64,000 bases of DNA from Globodera rostochiensis (taxonomy: Eukaryota; Nematoda; Chromadorea; Rhabditida; Heteroderidae). Shown here one piece after another: positions 1 through 10,850 of this stretch (positions are counted from its first letter, which is position 1; each line of letters starts with the position of its first letter). The notes under the pieces were generated by a model. The model was not told the origin of the DNA, searched no databases, and was given only the letters and a program-made list of their open reading frames with translations. The position numbers and the translations under genes are program-made. The stretch covers positions 186,001 through 250,000 of the forward strand of contig JAEVLN010000020.1 of NCBI GenBank assembly GCA_018350325.1. Reading direction: 5' to 3'.

Positions 1-712
1 TAAACGGCTATTAAATATTTACAATGTGAATTAAATTCTGTATTGGTAATATATTTTAATAAAATAAAATGAACCTAACAAACGTCATTAAAATTTTACA
101 GAAAAATAATGAAAAAGCAATAACCTTAAACATTTGAAACGGGACTTTTGGGAAAACGGGTCCACGTGCAGGCTTAAATAATTAAAAAAACTATCTTAAT
201 ATATATTATATAAATATTAAATCTATCTCATATTAAGTAAAACTAAATAAAGTATGAACCTCATTATTTCAAAATAAAATGTTTATTTGTAAAAAGATTT
301 TCTTTTGTTTTTTTAAAGGTTTTTGTTTAATTTTTTCAAGCTGAAAGCGTGCGTCTTAATGTGATCTGAATTATTATTGTTTATTAAAGTATGTTTATTT
401 ATATTATTGATTTGTTAGCAAAAAGGGAAATTTCAAAATCAATATTAACGAGCATCGCATGAATAAATATTACTGAATGATATATGAAAGAATTTAAAAA
501 AATATAAATTTGCAAAGATTTAAAAAAGCCATATTACCACTGTGACTAGCGATTTTGTTCGCCGAAATCTGGCGCTTTAAATTGTTAAAAATAAAATAAA
601 TAATATACATGAGAACCAAAGGTGTTATTGCTTTCTTAAAATTAAATATAAATTAAAATTTATAATTATATAGTTTTGCTAATTAACAAGTAAAAATACT
701 TAACCGCTGTGG
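1..712. other. AT-rich filler with two tiny GC islands
   Basis: Mostly low-complexity A/T sequence with no gene recognised. Two short islands stand out at 125-172 and 538-574. On the minus strand both are bounded by AG and GT dinucleotides that would serve as splice sites (48 nt and 37 nt), and both have an open frame. AG and GT are common enough near any island edge that this is weak support for exons. Confidence 0.5.
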
Positions 713-950
713 GTGTGCGGCAGGGATGGTCTGAATTCCAATTTCCGGAGAATTTTGAGGCCTCAGAATTCCGAGTTCCGAAATTTTTTTGAGGTCGTCG
801 GCTCCCATCCCAGGGGTGGAATCATAAGAACGAGGTGATGGTTAAATAACCACTCAGGGTTATTTAACCATCTGGTTCGTATCATAAGAACGAACCGCCA
901 GAACCATGGTTACCTAACCCCGTTCTTATGATTCCACCCCTGGTGTGCGG
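713..950. mobile_element. Composite hAT-type MITE with 8-bp target duplication
   Basis: An exact 8-bp direct repeat, GTGTGCGG, lies at 713-720 and 943-950. The 222 bp between start with CAGGGATGG and end with CCACCCCTG, matching the CAGNGNTG-type termini and 8-bp duplications known for the hAT superfamily. At 804-819 an internal junction reads CCATCCC followed directly by CAGGGGTGG, the right end of one element abutting the left end of another. The structure is best read as two small non-autonomous elements (721-810 and 811-942) joined back to back and mobilised or retained as one. There is no transposase, so movement would depend on an autonomous copy elsewhere. Confidence 0.8.
811..942. mobile_element. 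Inner hAT-type MITE with perfect 22-bp terminal inverted repeats
   Basis: The ends 811-832 and 921-942 are perfect inverted repeats, beginning CAGGGGTGGAATCATAAG on the left. A second perfect inverted repeat of 15 bp (837-851 and 858-872, centred on ACTCAG) forms an internal hairpin, and a third short one (GGTTCGT at 874-880, ACGAACC at 890-896) follows. Such hairpin-within-hairpin structure is usual for MITEs. It has no target duplication of its own on the left because it abuts another element. Confidence 0.75.
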
Positions 951-1198
951 CATTCCCCCGCTATAACAAAAAATATTTGGTGCCATTGCAACTAACGTGC
1001 AAAAAAGTAAAGGGAAATGGAAAAATAATTGTGTAAATACATTTTTTTTGCAATTTAAAAATAAAAATTTGCCTTTGCCTCGCATTATAACCAAATAAAA
1101 ACTGAATCTTAAATATAAAATACATGAACACTCAGCATGGGTATTCTAAACTGATAAAAAACTAAAAAAATGTTAATTATTTACTAATAAAATAACAT

Positions 1199-1330
1199 TT
1201 ATTGGAATGCTATCCGGACGACATTATCGCGCGTCTGTCTACTCGCTAACCGAATGGGAAACCGACATGGTCTATCGGACATTGAAGATCGGATGATGTC
1301 GCCGTTGAAGGGATGGCCCAGAAAGTATAA
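1199..1330. other. GC-richer coding-like island
   Basis: About 48% G+C between flanks near 20%. A minus frame is open from 1381 to 1199 (60 codons) and its last 40 codons coincide with the island. A plus frame is open across the same stretch and contains residues MGNRHGLSDIEDRMMSPLKG. Because stops are scarce in any GC-rich stretch, the true frame, if there is one, cannot be chosen. No AG acceptor lies upstream on the plus strand. Product not recognised. Confidence 0.3.
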
Positions 1331-1612
1331 ATTTATAGAAATTAATGTTATGCATAAGAAAATCATTGAACCTATAATCATAATGTTGATATTAATTCAA
1401 TTATAAATATCATTTACCAATTAAAAATATCATACTAATCGGTGCAATTTATAAAATAAATTTCCTAAAACAAAAATTTAAAAGCAATTAAATCATAAAG
1501 TTTAAAATGAAAATTAATTAAGAATACGAACAAACAAAATCATTTTAATTCTCAAAAATTGCACCGTTTATCCGATAGCTCCAGACAATTAAAATAAAAA
1601 TTCACAACCCAC

Positions 1613-1717
1613 CTGCCGCATCGAAATTAGGACCGCACCCGAAGTCAAAGAGCCCGAAAAGGAGAAAAACGAATAAGACATTCTCCTCAACGACGGGGTA
1701 CCGCCGAGGCCCAGCAA
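1613..1717 (-). other. Exon-like island, 105 nt, minus strand
   Basis: About 55% G+C. On the minus strand it is preceded by TTCAACAG and followed by GTGGGTTG, good acceptor and donor matches. The 105 nt between are open in two frames. One reads VVEENVLFVFLLFGLFDFG in its middle, hydrophobic enough for a membrane segment. The other reads as Ser/Leu-rich sequence. On the plus strand a frame with EIRTAPEVKEPEKEKNE is interrupted by one TAA. I cannot say which strand is coding. It is one of the better exon candidates here. Confidence 0.3.
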
Positions 1718-3372
1718 CTGTTGAATACATAGAAAAACTTTTCTTTTTAAACATAAATTAAATCTGTATTTTGCACATATAAATACAACGGGAAAAGGAC
1801 AATTAAAAATAAATCAATTTGAAAATTAACAAGGAGTAAATGTTTGCTAATCTCGGAACTTGCTTAGAAAATTTATAGTTTGAAAGCGCAGGAACAACGA
1901 CCCAATTAGGTGACAAACATTAAACTGGCAAATATATTTACAATATATAAATTAATCATTTATTTCATGAAAATAAAGCGAACAAATTTTCTTTTGGACG
2001 ATTTAAACAAAAAATGGTTTTGCGCCAAGGTTACAAAATTTAAATAAACGTATCAATTAATTTATAATCATTAAGTTTGTTAAAAAGTTTAAAAAGAAGA
2101 CACCATAATTTGTCCAATTTAAAAACCCAAACTATGCCGAAAGGCTTATCATCAATTACAGACCAACTAGCGAATCTGTAACAACCCCATCCAATTAAAC
2201 AAAATGATATATAATAAAATTATTAAAACGCTTTTAAACACCAAAGTGTAGAGTTAAGGAAAATGTGTTTGTATAGTAAAGATTCATTTTTTAATGAAAT
2301 CTTAAATTCTATTATTAAATGTAAAAAAATTAATTTATCAAAGTAGATAAAAGTAGAAAATTGAAAACCTCAAGTCAAAAAAATGTCGCCGGGGTAAAAG
2401 AAACAATTGCCATGATAAAGAAACTTGGAATGGTCAAAACAATATATAGAATACACTTACGTATAAATCCTTAAAATTTCTTTAACATATACAAAATTCA
2501 ATATACTTTTTATTTAAACCAAAAGTTTTTTGAACAGCGTTAAATTTCACGCAACTCTGAGCGAATTAAAATATGAATTTACCAATTTATTAATGCAAAT
2601 TGATCTGTACAAAAAAAATGTTCAATAAAATAAAATAATTTATCCTTGACAGTTAATTTTAAAGGTGCTGAAATTTAAAGGGTTAAAAATGAACTTCAAA
2701 AATGATATTGATTTAAAGCGACAAGAAATACCCAATAATGTAAAACTATTAAACTAAATTAAGTGAGGTTTAATTACCCAACACAAAGTTGCTTTAGTGC
2801 TCATGTAATAGGTCCAATTAATTTTGTTAAGGTTTTGTGTTTGATATTGTTTTTTTTAACATCTAAGTGTTGAACTGTTATTTATAATTTTCAATTAAAT
2901 ATTTTTATGCGTAATTCATTATTAAACTATTTCTCATGTCCGACTTCACAATTTTAGTGCCGACCGCCCAGCCAATCTTTTGAATTTTTTTGACGATTTA
3001 GTTTTGGGAAATGTAAAAATAGTTTTTCAAAATTATATTATTTTAACATATTTTACCGAAATAATAAGTTTTTATAGCTGTTAACGTTTCATGGCATTAA
3101 ATCCAACGCTACTTATGTTTTTTTTTGCTTTCATTATATTATTAAATTTAATATTATTTCAAATTTTTTATTTAAATGTTTTTAATTATATACTTTTGTT
3201 TATTGCTATATTCAAGCAGAAGCCATGTAAATTGGGCATTTGGGTTTAAGTTAGTTAAATCAAGTATTTTTGACCAAGATATTGGTATGCTTGTAAAATT
3301 ATTTTGTGAGATAATGACATTAAACTGTTTAGTTGAATATTATATTTAATTTAACTTACGTTACTTTATTTC
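1718..3372. other. AT-rich filler; polarity changes near 2800
   Basis: No gene recognised. Coding-like scraps occur at 2108-2190 (frame with NYAERLIINYRPTSESV) and 2388-2466 (frame with NVAGVKETIAMIKKLGM). The sequence is A-rich to about 2800 and T-rich after it. At 2767-2781 fifteen bases equal the start of the nematode SL1 leader (see findings). Confidence 0.5.
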
Positions 3373-3582
3373 CTACAATTTATTTTTACTTATTGACTGA
3401 CTCTTAACTAGCTTTCCGCCAGAAGGGTCAGTTGGTGTGCTATTCGATAAAGTACCGAAGTACGGTACGGAAAAATAACGAAAAAAACGGGATTTTACCA
3501 AAACTGCATTCTTTCCTTGATATCTAAAACATGGAAGGTATGAACCAAAATTTATTAGAGCCCGTCCTGGTACTGGATCCAA
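3373..3582 (-). other. Minus-strand ORF of 69 codons over a GC-richer island
   Basis: The frame reads SRFFRYFSVPYFGTLSNS near its middle and is preceded on the minus strand by TTTGTTATTTTTAG, a fair acceptor. The near-palindromic stretch GTACCGAAGTACGGTAC at 3451-3467 would form a hairpin. Repetitive aromatic/basic sequence of this kind is as likely to come from a decayed transposon as from a gene. No family recognised. Confidence 0.2.
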
Positions 3583-3772
3583 ACCAGATTTTCTAAAAAT
3601 AACAAAGATTTATAATAAACTGTTTTTTTTTGCAACTAATTTGTTCTTTATACCGATTCTCATTTATGCTTATGGATGTACTGTATCTTTTTGGGGAAAT
3701 TAAGTGTATTTATTGCTTTTTTATTTAAAAAAAGCCCTTAATCTAAAGAGATAATGAACTGTAAAAAAACTA

Positions 3773-3980
3773 ATTACTCTCGTCGTCTGACTCTCTTTTT
3801 AGCGCACTATTTCTTCAAAAAATAAATGTTCAAAAAAGTAACTAAAATAATTTTTAGATGGGGTGCGTTGATGTCCAAATTACTCTCGTCGTCTGACTCT
3901 CTGTTTTTTGCACACTATTTCTTCATAAAATAAAATGTTCAAAAAGGTAAACTAATTGATTTTTAGATGGGGTGCGTTAT
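3773..3980. repeat. Two satellite units, distant from the main array
   Basis: Two tandem units with a period of 106 bp, each running from ATTACTCTCGTCGTCTGACT through a CACTATTTCTTC block and a TTTTTAGATGGGGTGCGTT block. They match the 12-unit array at 45611-46865 in the same orientation. Both carry the AAATGTTCAAAAA middle section, which ties them to the minority subtype of that array (about 46241-46560), not to the AAATTTTCAGAAATT subtype. Confidence 0.85.
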
Positions 3981-4455
3981 GCCCTTTGTAAAAGTGCGTA
4001 TAATTTTTTCTTCTGCTCGTTTCTTTTTTTGAGAAGTGAGTCTATATATTTTTACAACCAAATAGTTTATTTTTATTTGATCATGTAATTTATTTTTATG
4101 ATCAACACTTTATTTCATTTATGTCTTATAAATGCGCCCCTGACATCGGGTGGGATTAAAACAAGGTAGTAACTACACCAATTAACTTTTGTGGTATTAT
4201 TTTTAGAAAAGTAAAGTAAGTTAATTTTTTTATTGCGAGAAATCTTTTTTCATATAAAAAGTTTTATTGCTGCTTAATATTTACAATATATTTCATTTAC
4301 TTTTTTTTTATAAAAACAATAAGCATAGCATTTTAATAGTTCTCAAAAATACAGTTTATATCAGTTTTTATAAATTACTCTTTCGGCGATCATTTTTACT
4401 TTTGAAATTTTTATAATTAGGTATTATTTTTGTTTAATTTGTAAATTTTATGTTA
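3981..4455. other. T-rich filler
   Basis: Low-complexity T-rich sequence ending sharply at the GC island that starts near 4450. One short coding-like scrap (4128-4160) carries an in-frame TAA. No gene recognised. Confidence 0.5.
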
Positions 4456-4456
4456 C

Positions 4457-4489
4457 GCGCCGCAACCGCCCCCGTGCTGCCGTTCCCAT
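4457..4489 (-). other. Candidate 33-nt micro-exon
   Basis: On the minus strand TTTCCAG precedes and GTAACAT follows a 33-nt open stretch reading MGTAARGRLRR. The core of the island is over 60% G+C. Just upstream on the same strand (4597-4561) a 37-nt stretch lies between TTTATTGTAG and GTAAAT. Joining the two keeps one frame open. Two consecutive matching micro-exons are suggestive, but the signals are short. The plus strand is open too. Confidence 0.2.
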
Positions 4490-4612
4490 CTGGAAATCAA
4501 TGAATCTTGACCTAAAATTTTGTCAAAAAAGTTACAATATCCTTTACATTATTAATTTACTTTATTCATAATGCGTGGCGTTTTCCAGGGCACGGCCCTA
4601 CAATAAAGCATA

Positions 4613-5680
4613 AACGCATTAAAAAGTCTCAATAATTCGAATGCACCATAAATATTTGTAATTAAAAGTGAATTGGGATACTTTTTAAGCAATTATTACA
4701 AGGTATTTATATTAATTTAGTTTTAGGGCTTAAAATTTATATTTTTTTTCTTCGAAATGAGGGCCTTGATTAATATCATTTGAAAATCTAAGGCCGTTTG
4801 TTTTATCTGAAAGCTTATTGGCGCGAAAATAAAAATTACATTATTAAAATGTAGTAAAAATGTTGATAAATGTAAATTGTATTGTACATTAAAAAAAAAA
4901 TGGATCTTTGATTTGAAGACGATCGACACCAATTCGCCGAAGAAGTAGTTATTGAATTATGTAGTTTTTGGTGTCGGAATACATGAAACTAAAAAATGCC
5001 CATATCCGACTGGATTTTAGCAAAAGTTTAAAAAAAGAGAATATATTTAAATATTAAAAATAACGAAATAAAGCAATCTTCAGAGCAAATGCTGCAAGAA
5101 TAAATTACGTAGTTTAAAAATTCTAATTAAAAAGGCAATTACTTAAAGTAAATGTTATTAAATTAGTTAAATAGTTTTCAATGCTAATTAATTATAAAAA
5201 AAACCAATTACGCTTCACCATCAAAAAAGTGCTTTTTGTTTCGATAAATGTGTAAATCAGACGTTAATTTAATAGTTTATTTTGAAAACTCAATATGAGA
5301 ACCTCGTTTGATCTGGATCCAAAAATGCTATTAATTAATTTTATAAATATATTTTCAAAAATTAAAATATTTTTAAATTAATGGTGCAAACAAAATAAAA
5401 TTTTATTCAGAAGAACCTAAAGGCTTGCCCTTAAATTAACAAATGTTTCAAAAAATTCTTGGCTCAAAGCAGAAAACTAAATATATAAAGTTTAAAAAAG
5501 AAGAAAAAAATTTTAGCACTTAAATATAAGTCATTTTCGATGTTTTTGAAACAAAAATGAATATTGAAAATCTTATTATATATTAATAATTCCAAATATT
5601 AGCGTCTAAAAATACTCAATTTGTCACTAAAAAGGCAAAATTGATTAGTTGAACAAAAATAAATGAGTGAATGATTGAAG
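4613..5680. other. A-rich filler with one coding-like scrap
   Basis: No gene recognised. At about 4915-4985 a plus frame reads EDDRHQFAEEVVIELCSFWC and stops at TGA. A second frame across the same bases is open up to a TAG. Otherwise low-complexity A-rich DNA. Confidence 0.45.
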
Positions 5681-5755
5681 AAGGTGCTGTCCGCTCGCCT
5701 CGAAAATGAATTATTTGCTGTTGCGCTGACACCTTTCAGACACTTTTCGTTTAAT
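5681..5755 (+). other. Exon-like island, 75 nt
   Basis: Exactly 25 codons between a TGATTGAAG acceptor-like end and a GTAAAATT donor. The frame reads KVLSARLENELFAVALTPFR and the stop lies beyond the donor. G+C is about 47% against roughly 20% in the flanks. Protein not recognised. Confidence 0.3.
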
Positions 5756-7099
5756 GTAAAATTAAACAAAATTTAGTGTTGTTGCCAAAGTCAACTTTAT
5801 ATAAATCGTATAATTTATATTATTACCAAATGTATACACAGTATTTAACTTTATATAATGAATTTATACTTTATTCATTAGCGTTCATTGCTTCTCGCTT
5901 GTTGATTTCATAAATATTATATAATTTCGAGATTACTTCTATTCTTGGTGAATAATTTATTAATCTTCAACTACATATCTCTAAGCATTTAGCAAAATTT
6001 GTTTAAATATTATCTGTATTCAAATAAAAAGCATGAACAAAAACGTGCTAATAACCTATCAAAATAAAGAAATATAATTAAAAGCTTTTATAATATGCAA
6101 ACTCATTGACTGTTATCGGAAATAAAATTATAACAGTGATTAGAAACAAAATAAAAATCATAAATAAAATAAATGTGTTTAATTATGTTTTATCCAATAT
6201 TATGAATAGTTTTTATAAGTCGTCAATTTCAGTTCTCGGCCATTCATCTTGATTTTTTTTTCTTTATTTACTTGTTATTAGTTTTTCATGCCACTTTTAA
6301 TTAAAAATTGAATTTATGCAATGGATAAGTTTTTTTTTTGTTTTAACTTTTGATTATTTTAATTGTCAAAATCAATATAAAATCGTCAACAATTTTGCCG
6401 CATTTAAAAATTGCACAAAAAATTTTGATTTTGATTTTTTAAATAATGTGCGTAATTCCTTTTATATTTCAATTTTTTTAACAGATCAAATATGACGTGT
6501 TCTTTTTTATCAAATTTTATATTAAATCATTTAATAAATAATGCTGAAGGCTCGTTTCAAACGCCATTCCTGGCGGAGGAGACGTGTAATCAATTATAAA
6601 AAAAAATTATACGCTTTTATTTAAGTTTTTATTGATAATATATTAATACATATAACAATGATCGCAAGAAGGTAAAAATAAATTCAATTTGTTATATACA
6701 AAGAATTTAAAATAAACAATAACTCATAAAAATCTTATTAATGATTGAGAGCCTCTAATTTATCAATAAATAAAATGCAACTCTTTCTCTACAGCTTCAA
6801 CGGTAAAAAATATTAGTGTGATTAAGGCGATTACCGTTTTTTATATAATAAAAAAGTGCAAAATATAGTTTAATAAAAAACTTAAACGTTTAAAAAATAT
6901 CAATTTATAACGTTAGCATAAAAATTTTAAGAGTAAAAATGAGACTATAAAAAGTATATTTATAAAATAAAAGATTACTGGACATATAAATAATGCTTAG
7001 CCAAAATTTCTTACAATATTTTTTTCAAAAATATATTAAGAACGGAGGAAACAGCAAAAAGCTTTAGCTCAATTATCTTTAATTTAGATATCGGCAAAA
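5756..7099. other. AT-rich filler, T-rich at 6180-6540
   Basis: No gene recognised. A short island at 6540-6590 is open in two plus frames, one strongly basic (KARFKRHSWRRRR). At 6390-6420 about 28 of 31 bases (ACAATTTTGCCGCATTT onward) recur at 43785-43815, probably a shared old repeat. Confidence 0.45.
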
Positions 7100-7720
7100 T
7101 AAAAATCAAATTTTATAGTTTAACTAAAATACAATAATATACAAATAAAAATAAAGCTTCGAAAAATAGTGGATTCACAATGGGAGGAACGCCTGCACTT
7201 AGTGTTAAACCAATTAGGTACCCCTTAAATATACAAGGAATTGCAAGCAAATTGCTCAAATAAAAATTAACAGCAATAATTGAATTCAATAAATTTGTAT
7301 CTATATGCAAAATGTCATTACGATAATTTATGAAAAAAAAACACATTCTATTAAAAAGTATAACATAAATATAGCAAACTCGCTATTCAAAAAAACACAA
7401 AATAATATTTATAAGGAGAAAAGTTTATAAGAAGTTATATAAATTCAAATTAGCAATATTTCATATTAAAATAAACTAGGATAATTACCTCATGTATTTG
7501 TCTTAAAAAATAACAATTGTTGTCGTTTGTAAAGTCAAATAAAAATTGGCTGCGATGCCGTGATCAAAATTAGTTATATTATTAAACTGATCTTTAATTA
7601 ATGCCATTACAAAAACAAACGGACTTTGCACCACAATTTGCGTCATATCCAAAAAATAAATAAACAAAGTCATGAAATTATAAACATGGCTACACAAAAA
7701 GCTCCAAAACATTATTCCAA
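7100..7720 (-). repeat. Receptor-like dispersed repeat, copy 1
   Basis: The minus strand carries two hydrophobic frames, 7712-7503 (69 codons) and 7346-7113 (77 codons). The second contains SNLLAIPCIFKG and PPIVNPLFFEALFLF. The whole interval recurs in opposite orientation at 41450-41880, where the same protein stretch reads SNLIAIPCILYG and PSIVNPLFFKALFLF, differing by substitutions and one in-frame 3-nt indel. Copy 1 has about 105 nt (near 7390-7490) that copy 2 lacks. The NP-x-x-F end after a hydrophobic run resembles the seventh membrane segment of a 7TM receptor, but that is only a resemblance. Either a duplicated gene fragment or a coding repeat, probably decayed. Confidence 0.6.
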
Positions 7721-7740
7721 ATATTTACCGTATTACCTCT

Positions 7741-7871
7741 TGTAATTCCACACTCTCCAACAATTCCACACTCTCTAATAAAGCCACACTTTCTGAGAAG
7801 GTTGAAAAATAATTCCACACTCTCTAATAATTCCGCACTTCCCGCCTCTCTAATAATTCCCCCCCCCCCCC
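7741..7871. repeat. Minisatellite of AATTCCACACTCTCT type with a poly-C tail
   Basis: Five to six imperfect units of about 18-20 bp (AATTCCACACTCTCTAAT) are separated by one diverged insert and end in a run of about 13 C at 7859-7871. A pure C run is very unusual in DNA this AT-rich. Confidence 0.8.
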
Positions 7872-9755
7872 ATTTAATGATTTGAATCCAATTTTATCAC
7901 CTTTTTCCACTGGGTGGCAAAATGGATAAACTATCAGTGTCTTTATGTATGCAATCACTTATTTAATGGGCGCTATCAGTGCCACCAATTATATCCAAAA
8001 CTTTTTGTCCGGATATCCTTATAAATTGGTGTTATTTTTCATATTACAATTTTATTGCATTTTAAAAGCTGAATGATTTTTAATTAAATAAGCAATAAAT
8101 ACACCGTGTACAATATTGTTGTGAACAAATCACTAATAATTGTTTTTTTATTAGTGAATTTAAAGGACAATTGCGCTCCGTAATGACGCATTTGTCTTGG
8201 TAAGCAGCGTGTCTTTGATAGAAACCACTTTCCAGTTATTTTTATTAACACAACGCAATTGTGATGAATAATTGAAAAAAAACATATTTTCTTATTGGTC
8301 ATTTTACATAAATAAAACATTAATATTTCTGAGGCTGCATTTTAGCAGAAAATTATATTTTTTATTTACATTGTTTAATAATTACCATGTCTCTTACCGG
8401 ACTTCTCGATTGAATTAATTGTCGATAATAAGTTGTAAATAAAACAGACATTCTTACTTGTTGTTGATTTTGCATTGTTGCTTATGAGAGTTAATACATT
8501 GTGGTTTTCTCAAATCTATATAAATTTTATAATTATTACAATTAATCTTTGTAATTTTAATTCAAATTCAAATTTTTGATATTTTTTTTTTAAATTTGCA
8601 ATGCATCGTTTAAAGTTGTGTAATTTTTTATGGGTGCGTCGCAATATGCGGGTAGTCCGCATTGTGCTGTCGTCAACAACTTCGCATGGTGACATATAAA
8701 AAGTATAATAGGTCAAAAATACTTTATTAGCCTGTTTAATTGCATTTAATCTTTAATTTTATTTTTCGATTAATATTTTAGAATTTTCGAGTGTATCTGA
8801 ATGTAATTATATCAATATAGCTTTAAATTTTTTATTATGGACGGCAGGACATCGTCATACAGTTAAATTTTTCTTAAAGCCTTTAACTCTCAAAAAAATA
8901 CTCTTAATTATTTGAATATTTTTAGCTACATTAATTATATTTTAATTATAGTTCATTAATTCTATAAAATTAATCTTTAATTAATGCCTATTACAATCCG
9001 ATTAATTTAGCGCAAATTAATAGTTTAAAGCATTTGGTCGCATAAACTCAAATGTTGTGTTTGGTCTTCAAATTAATATAAGAAATCATTGAAATTTTGA
9101 TTCAAAACTTTATAATGGTTATCGTTTTACCATGCCATGAAATAAACCTTTAACATTATTAAAGGTGTAAAGACCTATTAATAATTTTTAATTATCAAAA
9201 TTAATATTCATAATTATTAACTGTTTCCTAGCAGAAGTGCGTTCAACTTTTTTACATATGTTGATAAATAAAAATAAAATAATGCAAATCTTCAATATAT
9301 TAATCTATATAAACAATACTGTTAAATTTTATGTGTTTTTATTTCTTGGCGCAATAATAATTCTAAAATCGAAATATACTATCAAAGGGAATTAATTAAA
9401 GCATGTAAAAAACTTTTTAATGAGAAAACGCTGTAAAAATATTTAACATTTCTTTATAAGATCTTAATGCGCGTACAATAAAGTGAATCTTATGCGATGG
9501 CCTCTATGTTGCCGCCATATTAATGTAATAAAAATATTTAAAATATAATATCTGCAAAATAAACTACCTTTTATAATAACATCAAATAATTTAGCATACG
9601 GATTTAATAATATGTGAAACGTCGAACGTCTTTTACTTATTGAACGGTTCCCAAAAACATATATGTATGCCAGCTACGGCGGTGGAAATACAAAAATTAT
9701 TTTAAATTAAATAAATAATAGACGACACAAATATAACAAAAAAGGCCTTCAATGA
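7872..9755. other. T-rich filler with several coding-like islands
   Basis: No gene recognised. Islands: 7929-8075, a plus frame of 48 codons beginning TISVFMYAITYLMGAISATN, hydrophobic. 8155-8199, 45 nt between TTTTTTTATTAG and GTAAGC reading EFKGQLRSVMTHLS. 8635-8697, open on both strands (GASQYAGSPHCAVVNN on plus, EVVDDSTMRTTRILRR on minus). 9480-9520 and 9655-9690, short. Polarity returns to A-rich near 9200. Confidence 0.4.
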
Positions 9756-9896
9756 ATGCCATGGGCCACCAAGGCTTCCCAACAAAGCACTTTTATTAAA
9801 ATGCATGTTTTAGGAACCTCAACTGGTTATGATGATGATATAAAAGATAGAGAAGTTGGCGACAACTGCCAAATTTATTCGCTTAGTTTTGTATAA
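9756..9896 (+). CDS. Candidate small ORF, 46 codons
   Basis: Starts at an ATG directly preceded by an in-frame TGA and ends at TAA. The predicted peptide starts MPWATKASQQSTFIKMHVLG and continues with an acidic GYDDDIKDREVGDN stretch. G+C falls from about 50% at the start to near 35%, still above the flanks. No signal peptide, no recognised domain. It could be a first exon, a small protein or a chance frame. An alternative ATG four bases upstream opens a different frame. Confidence 0.2.
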   Translation: MPWATKASQQSTFIKMHVLGTSTGYDDDIKDREVGDNCQIYSLSFV

Positions 9897-10466
9897 ACAA
9901 AACTGATTACGAGATGTTAGTTATTAATTTCAAATTGGCTTTATTTGTCGAACAAAGGAACTTGTTAACATTGAACAGGTTTACAATCTTATCAAAAAAT
10001 ACTTTATTATGCTTATAAAACAAAATCAATTATAGATACCTATAAAAAAATTCAAAATATAATTAACAAAATTAACATACAACTATTGTTGAAAAATGTT
10101 TTTTCTTGACCAAAACAGAAAACTTCACATTTATATTAAAGCATAGAATTATTATGTTTTGCAAAAGACTATAAATTCATATTTCACCATTTTAACTTTT
10201 AAAATTTAATGTTTAAATAAATGTACTAACAAACATAAAGGCAAATAAAAGCAAAATTAGAAAAAAATAAACTATTAACAAACATCACCAAGGCATTTAT
10301 AATAAAATTTTAATTTAAAATTTTTAATGAATGAGTAAATTAATAAAATTAAAAATTGTTGCATACAAAATAAATATAAAAAATTGCTATTGTGGCCTAC
10401 GTAATTTTAATTAACAGTTTGTTGATTAATAGTTAACAAATTAAAGAAAACTTAAATAATAAATAA
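9897..10466. other. A-rich filler
   Basis: Low-complexity A-rich sequence without any island or repeat that I recognise. Confidence 0.6.
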
Positions 10467-10643
10467 TTAGTTAATAGAAACAGCTTACACGACATAGTTC
10501 TTCTTATTCATTCGACCGATAAGCTGATTTGTTATGCTGGCTTCATGGAGTCAAGAACATTCATTGATCTTCTCTTACTTAAAGCCGCTCTTGAGACCAC
10601 TATTTTTCGGAAACGAGTTAACATTTATTTAAAAATATATTAA
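10467..10643 (+). CDS. Candidate exon/ORF, 58 codons
   Basis: Open between TAA stops for 58 codons on the A-rich strand, where stops should be frequent. The central 130 bp (10483-10615) are GC-richer and encode LICYAGFMESRTFIDLLLLK followed by AALETTIFRKR. An AACAG acceptor-like end lies at 10482 and a GTTAAC donor-like start at 10616. If spliced there, the frame joins in phase to the next island (10773-10850). Amphipathic, with no recognised family. There is no ATG near the start, so an internal exon is the more natural reading. Confidence 0.3.
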   Translation, partial: LVNRNSLHDIVLLIHSTDKLICYAGFMESRTFIDLLLLKAALETTIFRKRVNIYLKIY

Positions 10644-10772
10644 TTGAAAATAATTTTAAAATACTAGAAGTACATTAAAGAAATTTGAAACTGTCAAATA
10701 AAAATTTGTTTTAAAGCATTTTAAGTGAATCGTTAACTACTTAAAATAGAAATAATATATTGTTTTGTATTA

Positions 10773-10850
10773 GGCAACTTTAACGATTGGCTGGTGCACA
10801 GTACAACTCATCAAGACAAATCTTAAATTTCGTTTTGTCATTGGTTTCGA
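10773..10850 (+). other. Exon-like island, 78 nt
   Basis: Bounded by TTTTGTATTAG and GAG followed by GTAATTCG, both good splice matches. The 26 codons between are open (ATLTIGWCTVQLIKTNLKFR). The frame is phase 0 at both ends and follows in phase from the ORF at 10467-10615, giving a candidate two-exon segment of about 70 residues. Function unknown. Confidence 0.3.
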
